A stretch of DNA of 21,781 nt from a virus. Below, piece by piece: positions 18,001 through 21,781 of the stretch; within the stretch, counting starts at the first letter, position 1, and each line of letters begins with the position of its first letter. A program made the translations under genes and the position numbers. The notes under the pieces were generated by a model. The model searched no databases and was not told where the DNA came from. It worked only from the letters and a program-made list of their open reading frames with translations. The stretch lies in the IMG/VR virus record IMGVR_UViG_3300037042_001781, positions 1 through 21,781 of that record; one strand, written 5' to 3'.

Positions 18001-20501
18001 TAGCTAACTGGCTAGGACAGTTTGGTATCGTAATTACTGATGATACTTATAGAGATTTACGTAAAGGAGATTTTAAAAATAAAGGAAAGAAAAGCTGGGC
18101 CCAATTATTTACTAATGATGCAGGTTTAGTTTTTGCTCTTGCTAAGCAATTAGGAAAGCAAAAATTCATGCTTTTAGATGATGCTAAGATTTTAAATGAT
18201 TCTGTAGTAAAAGCACTTGCTAAGTTAGATGCACTGAATAACATGAACACATTCAGTAACTCTTTCCAAGCAGGAGGTAAAACGGTTTATTCTTATGGTA
18301 ATAATAATTACCTAGTAAACCGTATGCGAGATCTTACAGCATATGATCATAGCACTAAGAAATTTGTAAATCAAAAACTTATAGATGACCTAAAACAAAT
18401 ATCTTTTACTAAGGATAGTTTGTGGCTAAATGATCTTACTAGTGAAGGCACTATAGGCGACATGACAAGAAGTACTTTAGATATAGGATACTTGTCATTA
18501 GAAGCTTTGAAAAAATTATTCACAGAATCTAAAGATAATAGAAAACTAAATAATCTTTCTACGGCAGAACACGAGCTTACTAAAATAGGATTCTTCCAAA
18601 GAGTTTCTGGAGAAATTGTAAAGGATCATGAAACAGGAGTTTCTGAGCAACGTCGTTCTGTAGACTTCTTCTATCCTACTATGTCTGATAAGACTACTAT
18701 GTTACTTATCAGTGGTCTAACTCGACAGTTAAAACTAAATGCTGAAGGAAATATTTCAGATGAAAACATTAAGTTATTATACAAAGCATTAGTAACTCCT
18801 GAGATTAATCGTATTAGATCTAAACAATCTAAAAACATTAAAGGATACGAACCAAACTATTTTTATTTCTTGCCTAGTTTAAATACTTTAGAAGTAGAAG
18901 TAGATGGTCAAACAAGAACTTTCCTAGATATAGTTAAGGACGGTAATGATTCTATGAATGAATACCAAGTAGAGAAAGCAGTACTAGATGAGATTCGATC
19001 TGTCTTTGATGGACTACTTGAAACAAAGTTAGCAGATTGGAAAAAACTAGGTATAGGTCAAGAAGTTAAAGATGATAAAGGCAAAGTAATAGAGAAGTAC
19101 TCTTTTATGGATAAAGCCTATATGACAGACGTAGCAAAAGAAGGCAAAGGAACTAATAGAGTTAAATACGCCGCTATGGATTATGTATTTAATTACTTAA
19201 TTGCTAACTCTGAAGCCTTTAAACTATTTGCTGGAGACCCTGCTTTGTATGGTAAGTTTAGTGAAAACAAAACTTTGCAAGAAAATTTAGAAGAAACTTT
19301 TGTCAACATAGGTAAACGTCTTGCAGGAGATATCGCTCCAGGTATAGAGCTAGCTAATAGTGCTAACAATAAATACTACCAAGTATTCTTCCAAGATAAA
19401 AAACTAAATAGTAATAACGTAAAAGACTCAATTCAAAAAGAATTCTTTGAAAAGGTTATTACTAATTACGCAAAAAACTATTCAGGTATTGAAGGGTCCG
19501 ATGCACAAGAATATACTACTTGGCAAGAGCATCTATATGTGATGAAGCAATTAGGCCGTATCACAGATGCACAATATAATACCTTTAAAACTAAGTTAGA
19601 AGCGCAGAGTGAAGGAATCTTTAAAAGATCTACGCAACTTACTTTTGATGAGTTAGGTATCATTATGCAGCCTATGAAGCCTGTATATGTAGGTAACATC
19701 TCTTCTACAGAAGACAATGCAGACAGAAGAGTTTATATTAAATCTTCTAGTTTCCCACTTATTCCTGAGCTTACAAGAGGTTTACAGATCGATAAGATTC
19801 GTCAGTCTATTGAAAAGTTTGAAACAGAAGAAGGTACAAAAGTTACTTCTGATGGTAATCCTGCATTTGTTAGAGCTTCCTTTGGTACTGCTAACAAAGT
19901 TGGAGCAGTAGCTAATGCTGTAGAAGTGTTTGACAATGACGGCAATGTGCTTGATAACATGGAAGTTAAACTTGAAAATAGCCTATTGCTATCTAGAGAA
20001 AACTTCAGAATCCAACAGGATGTACCTTACAAACGTGATAAATCAGAAACTAACATTGGTACTCAGGAACGTACTCTACTATTTGCAGACTTACTTGATC
20101 TTAAAATAGATGGAGAGATTACTGGAGCAGAGTTAATGGAAATGTACAATAAACAGTACGAAGAACTATTTGCTTACGCTAACGAGAAACTTTCTAAAAG
20201 ACTTGGCTTGATTCAAACAGTTACTACTGAAAGCAATATAGAAAGCCTTCTTATAATACCTACAGGAGATATGTTTACTAAAGCAGAAGAGTTATCTGAG
20301 AAATTAGATAAAGCTTCTCCTATAGAGAAAGTTAAGCTTCAACAAAATTTTGCAGATGAAGTAGGGGAAGATACCCTAGAAAGAGTTAACTTTATAAACA
20401 AAAACTTCGACAAGATCGTAGAACAACTAGCTAAAGCTAAGATGAACTTCTTCTTTGACGAGACTCAAAAAGAAAATGAAGAATTTAAAAAATGTGATTA
20501 A
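12078..20501 (+). CDS. Giant virion protein containing the N-terminal part of the crAss-like RNA polymerase module
   Basis: 2807 residues. The N-terminus has amphipathic or hydrophobic stretches: NWEQAGNAIGRIATNILP from 102, WWMSRGSGLVESIGSFLLQG near 180-200, MNILLNLSSASAFITPL 295-311, EGGQEAAEEL 333-342 and FEAAFLGAIGGIGQTGG 375-391. I associate these with giant crAss-like ejected proteins. Residues about 415-800 are charged and coiled-coil-like, then come Pro/Gly/Ala-rich linkers at 797-820, 1351-1372 and about 1454-1540. The C-terminal ~600 residues carry family landmarks: YPTMSDKTTM (about 2199-2208), GDPALYGK (2386-2393), PMKPVYVG (2532-2539), KSSSFPLIPELTRG (2555-2568) and FVRASFGTANKVG (2597-2609, K2607). 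By memory these precede the DFDID half in the one-chain polymerase of Cellulophaga phage phi14:2. I infer the N-terminus aids ejection and the C-terminus contributes one DPBB; it lacks the catalytic aspartates. Stop TAA overlaps the ferritin ATG. The ORF is certain; the polymerase link is probable. Confidence 0.75.
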   Translation: MGKKQKTENLITPKSTEEGFITKIAKEQSKEKIASGEYFDPEYIKEHGQGAEADYQGIDTFYGQLNKDAFDKYADYIGEETLKGGQYDFNELNKMRAENQSNWEQAGNAIGRIATNILPQTVAGFASMLDIPGYFSAEEAANNSIVNWAMDAKKTVDEDWFPIYEESPGTSMNISDPAWWMSRGSGLVESIGSFLLQGAGMGKIVSGGLKAIGAATNSQKLASAIVGAERSKMAGQGLAGLTNAVALNQSEAVLEATQVFRDTYDEQLEKNGGDIAKAKQAASVAASTTMNLNKMNILLNLSSASAFITPLKYTRKLLDAPSLSKNLMHLGIEGGQEAAEELINHVASKAGMAKGRGEEYDIKNAFDDMGTMEGFEAAFLGAIGGIGQTGGTNLYNKTKYSGGRDENGNRVSVYETEKNRYDQQQKVIQELRDKGVNTTDVLKSYKDQLVFQDKLTKAHEKAKTTGDYSEVEALKTEMFENQAIKAFQSGTTQVLEDLYKAEAARPVEEVGQEYVDNANNAIKQLKQLEGIYNNFENYSNVDEIFYNRANKNRIERRANDIENAKKTTDLDLHKQVAEIAKKYEFTNEQEVLLKKEGQVVGTEKKTSTGPLTYSLSDIQTNQGNTEENQKVYDKFLAEVEKLPAYQKADQYNKQSEAINKTLIENEKEFQDITSEKHQEKVAQQKANAVKLEQLKKDLEGAKTKSQIENLKSATNDEAFRKAADAKIADIELNNVKTAKAKEIQVTIDNLNNKITNSTLEDIEDVRKEVDSAQLSQKDKQNLYDNLNIQAKKLNGEPVPEPGDEGGLSAFGFTATNPEEDGGVVVDTKKNEDDLKNNQANFETSIPSDYVNPNTEKESIEEGVANAATSLLNTDKTMVVGEDENGNLVYNYSRSEEGFNRAAYLSREMNQTEEVSSVDREEFTNEIENAKVLDPDFLTPGTELVMEVDTEYSGEKYDPTSNTRETIAWNLRLEELQKMADEKGVPLNELDEYIDEVPIKVTTKDGETVFYVHDNAWYREENLDNTIEAIGLDKAKNHEIRKEIIKSGKVKSKVTYKSMGRLFKTYDNKSIPVSEAMPDGNLILAIGRSDSFEVDLNGATLLPSTPQNGRLYAVVPVGKDTYLPIPLERQPLTEESIDSIVFAIEGYLSQDRENPVVKAIRESSLGLDITELAQLGKYISQFVGLFSTEGTQGLEPFLIYGGTNSSLKANHPIIAVTATGIEFGRPGIENGSYMQNGKKVVRFTATIAANFKDKNAMYRNKETLDKKLRPMLKAMMSNADRRTLAMDGDAVIILNSQGETSTKKYTEFLKETHKTNILSVNTGTEENPKWAYTIQPTILFDTAFADLSKIKPAAVAKGVPKAAPAMPTVTPSLSNAEVIKQADEIISSELKFLQDLLNNADKENDKAIEFLTKQIKSLQENPIEYFKDLTKSSGDPAYTEKAETILKAEKLKNKPAAPAADSIEAKKADIEKRRMADIKEYYKQDFTGKTKSIQELEKELQDINAKYDAELAASEQPTTQEPVTPETEVETLTGDALIEKHAEEILKSVGDSKEAFGQLEENLEGLKNIKEAIASNEVSFDQILPDLQANGFESLEDAIASLQKAVELFNSRAENKDTFVLPDGTIVELDDNTQDASDIDDDTVDEMISPMDATQIDAVRTEVEDMIIRGLDPATQASLISYIASDIISRAMEAKDKGKKDGVKTAPIFAEHKKSLESLEKLYKSKNLVNKAARIRAVLDQFDKVNKLVEQRIRLLTTGTVQEDITLDDSEEAMGLEKVVYTDDWAFTVNSKSTASADLKKFFVGIRAVDENGKPLSNILGLPEIMSFDTVYNTLHELLANRPADYDHMIETLGLYQEKFPWIQAVVDKLEKAPEKIQNEFVSDMAKHHIDMKFLMWSKDRNGNYSLQRWSSNSSSIEQRLRNVWQSNLKGVGTQSNLVTLNENNEYVFNEDVVDSLIQQAQVFKQDPTKVTNEDLANWLGQFGIVITDDTYRDLRKGDFKNKGKKSWAQLFTNDAGLVFALAKQLGKQKFMLLDDAKILNDSVVKALAKLDALNNMNTFSNSFQAGGKTVYSYGNNNYLVNRMRDLTAYDHSTKKFVNQKLIDDLKQISFTKDSLWLNDLTSEGTIGDMTRSTLDIGYLSLEALKKLFTESKDNRKLNNLSTAEHELTKIGFFQRVSGEIVKDHETGVSEQRRSVDFFYPTMSDKTTMLLISGLTRQLKLNAEGNISDENIKLLYKALVTPEINRIRSKQSKNIKGYEPNYFYFLPSLNTLEVEVDGQTRTFLDIVKDGNDSMNEYQVEKAVLDEIRSVFDGLLETKLADWKKLGIGQEVKDDKGKVIEKYSFMDKAYMTDVAKEGKGTNRVKYAAMDYVFNYLIANSEAFKLFAGDPALYGKFSENKTLQENLEETFVNIGKRLAGDIAPGIELANSANNKYYQVFFQDKKLNSNNVKDSIQKEFFEKVITNYAKNYSGIEGSDAQEYTTWQEHLYVMKQLGRITDAQYNTFKTKLEAQSEGIFKRSTQLTFDELGIIMQPMKPVYVGNISSTEDNADRRVYIKSSSFPLIPELTRGLQIDKIRQSIEKFETEEGTKVTSDGNPAFVRASFGTANKVGAVANAVEVFDNDGNVLDNMEVKLENSLLLSRENFRIQQDVPYKRDKSETNIGTQERTLLFADLLDLKIDGEITGAELMEMYNKQYEELFAYANEKLSKRLGLIQTVTTESNIESLLIIPTGDMFTKAEELSEKLDKASPIEKVKLQQNFADEVGEDTLERVNFINKNFDKIVEQLAKAKMNFFFDETQKENEEFKKCD
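20486..20490 (+). promoter_or_regulatory. TAAAA translation-initiation motif before the ferritin gene
   Basis: TAAAA lies inside the last codons of the giant gene, 10 nt before the ferritin ATG at 20501, which itself overlaps the giant gene's stop (TAATG). Both the spacing and the overlap support this start and suggest coupled translation. Confidence 0.5.
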
Positions 20502-20986
20502 TGGAACAGTTCAAAGATGTTATACTAAGTGATGCAGAATTAAAAGAGCTTAATAAGTTTGGAACTTTTGAGCTAACTGCTTCTCATACTTATTTAAAAC
20601 TTTCTAACAAAATGAAATCTTTGGGCTATTTTGGCGCAGAGAAATTCTTTGTATCAGAATCAAATAGTGAGCGAGAACACTATCTTAAACTCGAAGCATT
20701 TGCTAATGATCTAGGAGCTGAATTAGATGTTCCTGCTATACAGTCAGTGCAATGTGATTGTTCTGATATCAGAGGAGCACTTATGATGGCTTACGAAATG
20801 GAGAAAGATCTTATGATGTCATACGAAGAGTCTGCACAAAAAATGGATTTATCTTTAAAAGTAAGATTATTACTTCAAGATTTTACTACACATCAAGTAG
20901 GAGCTGTAGGTGAATACGGAGATTTATTAGCAAGAATAGCTCTAACAGATAACATGTTATTGTTTGACCAGGAACTAGGTAAATAA
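20501..20986 (+). CDS. Non-heme ferritin (FtnA-like), phage-encoded
   Basis: 161 residues, close to bacterial FtnA (165). Comparing from memory with E. coli FtnA gives a constant offset of 7: E24 (for E17), Y31 (Y24), E57 (E50), H60 (H53, within SEREH) and E101 (E94). Q132 in THQ matches the FtnA glutamine at 127, and the C-terminus NMLLFDQELGK resembles the FtnA tail (LYFIDKELS). So the di-iron ferroxidase centre looks intact. FtnA E129/E130 are replaced by G134/A135, so the third iron site is probably altered. The QxxA pattern, not ExxH, argues against bacterioferritin; it is longer and differently arranged than rubrerythrin-only domains. C85 and C87 in the loop between helices are unusual. 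Expected role: a 24-mer shell oxidising Fe(II) and storing iron. It sits between the two polymerase-module genes, overlapping the first by one base, 7 nt before the second, and shares their transcript. Possible roles are iron sequestration, oxidative-stress protection, or a virion part (inference). Confidence 0.9.
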   Translation: MEQFKDVILSDAELKELNKFGTFELTASHTYLKLSNKMKSLGYFGAEKFFVSESNSEREHYLKLEAFANDLGAELDVPAIQSVQCDCSDIRGALMMAYEMEKDLMMSYEESAQKMDLSLKVRLLLQDFTTHQVGAVGEYGDLLARIALTDNMLLFDQELGK

Positions 20987-20993
20987 ATATTAG

Positions 20994-21781
20994 ATGGCTT
21001 GTTTATATTTTGTAAATGAAAACTGGATTTCTGAAAATCAGTTTAAAGAACTATTGAACAATGGTTTATTAGATAATCTAATTTCTAATAAAACAGTTGA
21101 TTTAAAAGGTTTTAAAATAGATAAAAGTAAAATATTATCTAAAGAGACAAAAGAAATTCGCAGAGCCACTATTCCTGCAAGGAAACTAGCTGATATTCTT
21201 GCACATGAAGTTAGGAATCGTCAAGGTTATCCAGCAAATATGTTGTCCGCCTTAGAACTCAACATTGTAAAGAATGAAGATGGAACTATAAATGAAGAGC
21301 TTACTGATTTTAAAATTCCTCTTTGGGCTTCTCCTTATGCAAATAAGTTTGAAAGCTTGCTTACATCTGTAGTCAGCAACAAAGTAGTTAAACAAAAACT
21401 ACCAGGTAACTCTTTTGTACTAGGTTCTGAAGAAGGATTTAGAGTTAAAGAAGGCGATGAAGCAACAGGAGAACTTGAAAATTCTAATATAGTTTTTACA
21501 GAAGGCTTTGACCCAGTTAAAGGATTGCAACCACTACGTTGGGATCCTGAGACAAAGACAATGCTTCCTGCACAAATTATGATACCGTTTAAATTCAGAG
21601 ATGAATCAGGCGAGATCCTCGAATTGAAAAATTTTATCAAGCGAGGTGAAGACGGCAGAATGATGCTCGATCATGATAAAGTCCCTAAGAAACTAATGCA
21701 GCTTTTTGGTTTCCGTATCCCTACTCAGAAGCAAAACTCAATGGCAGCTGTAGAAATAGTAGGGTTCTTACCTGAAGCATC
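20994..21781 (+). CDS. crAss-like virion RNA polymerase, catalytic DPBB-containing part (3' partial)
   Basis: ATG at 20994, 7 nt after the ferritin stop; 262 complete codons are visible with no stop and the frame runs off the right edge. TAAAT lies 9 nt upstream. Landmarks: CLYFVNENWISENQFKELL (3-21), IPARKLADILAHEVRNRQG (about 60-78), KFESLLTSVVSNKVVKQKLP (118-137), LRWDPETKTMLPAQIMIPF (181-199) and FGFRIPTQKQNSM from 239, then VEIVGFLPEA to the end. FGFRIPTQ parallels the 'RAPTLHR' arginine segment before the DFDGD loop of cellular beta' subunits. In crAss-like polymerases I recall the same segment followed, about 20-30 residues after FLPE, by a 'SDFDIDK'-like catalytic loop; that part lies beyond the window. 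Role: DNA-dependent RNA polymerase packaged in the virion and injected for early transcription. The catalytic aspartates are not visible, so activity is inferred from the family. R241 is the proposed active-site arginine. Confidence 0.8.
   Translation, partial: MACLYFVNENWISENQFKELLNNGLLDNLISNKTVDLKGFKIDKSKILSKETKEIRRATIPARKLADILAHEVRNRQGYPANMLSALELNIVKNEDGTINEELTDFKIPLWASPYANKFESLLTSVVSNKVVKQKLPGNSFVLGSEEGFRVKEGDEATGELENSNIVFTEGFDPVKGLQPLRWDPETKTMLPAQIMIPFKFRDESGEILELKNFIKRGEDGRMMLDHDKVPKKLMQLFGFRIPTQKQNSMAAVEIVGFLPEA

Noticed and set aside
20501-20986. Bacterioferritin or Dps for the 161-residue gene
   Set aside because: The C-terminal metal motif is QxxA rather than the ExxH of bacterioferritin, and Dps ligands at subunit interfaces are not seen; the ligand pattern follows FtnA.
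21335-21640. Antisense 101-residue open frame inside the polymerase gene
   Set aside because: The + strand frame carries recognisable polymerase landmarks across the same bases; the antisense product has low-complexity Ser/Leu composition.
1-21781. Stop-codon recoding (TAG or TGA as sense), known in some crAss-like phages
   Set aside because: All seven frames read with the standard code and no in-frame TAG or TGA breaks any of them; all six visible stops are TAA, which neither proves nor requires recoding.

Overview
The window is a continuous, AT-rich, single-strand gene block from a tailed phage. It best matches the virion-assembly and virion-RNA-polymerase end of a crAss-like phage (Crassvirales) infecting a Bacteroidota host. 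This rests on family recognition by eye, not a database search. The supporting signals are a muzzle/stabilization-type protein, two very long proteins full of 'FAxGG'-type glycine-pair motifs, another long virion-type protein, a 2807-residue giant protein, and the start of a protein leading into the double-psi beta-barrel (DPBB) of the crAss-like RNA polymerase. There are no Shine-Dalgarno-like sites in the short gaps. Instead, TAAAA stands 9-10 nt before four of the six visible start codons, as described for flavobacteria and relatives. All six visible stops are TAA, and every long frame reads with the standard code.

Layout, all on the + strand: (1) 1-3551, tail muzzle/stabilization protein, 5' end outside the window; (2) 3551-7270, 1239-residue GG-motif protein ending in a probable ADP-ribosyltransferase (ART)-like domain; (3) 7287-9461, second GG-motif protein with a glycine zipper and a calcium-loop-like motif; (4) 9480-12047, large helical protein of unknown function; (5) 12078-20501, giant protein with a hydrophobic/amphipathic N-terminus, long coiled-coil and linker regions, and a C-terminal part resembling the first half of the crAss-like polymerase; (6) 20501-20986, a true non-heme ferritin with most ferroxidase ligands intact; (7) 20994-21781, the next polymerase part, cut by the window end just before the expected DFDID-type catalytic loop.

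The genes abut or overlap (largest gap 30 nt; two TAATG overlaps), so they probably form one late transcript. Working model: the muzzle closes the tail, the GG-motif and giant proteins are packed in the capsid and ejected with the DNA, and the polymerase parts transcribe early genes in the host. Two features stand out: an intact ferritin gene between two pieces of the polymerase module, and an ART-like H-Y-E domain in a probable ejected cargo protein, which would be a candidate host-modifying effector. No tRNA, CRISPR array, IS element, convincing terminator or promoter was seen, and no gene-free stretch exceeds 30 nt.
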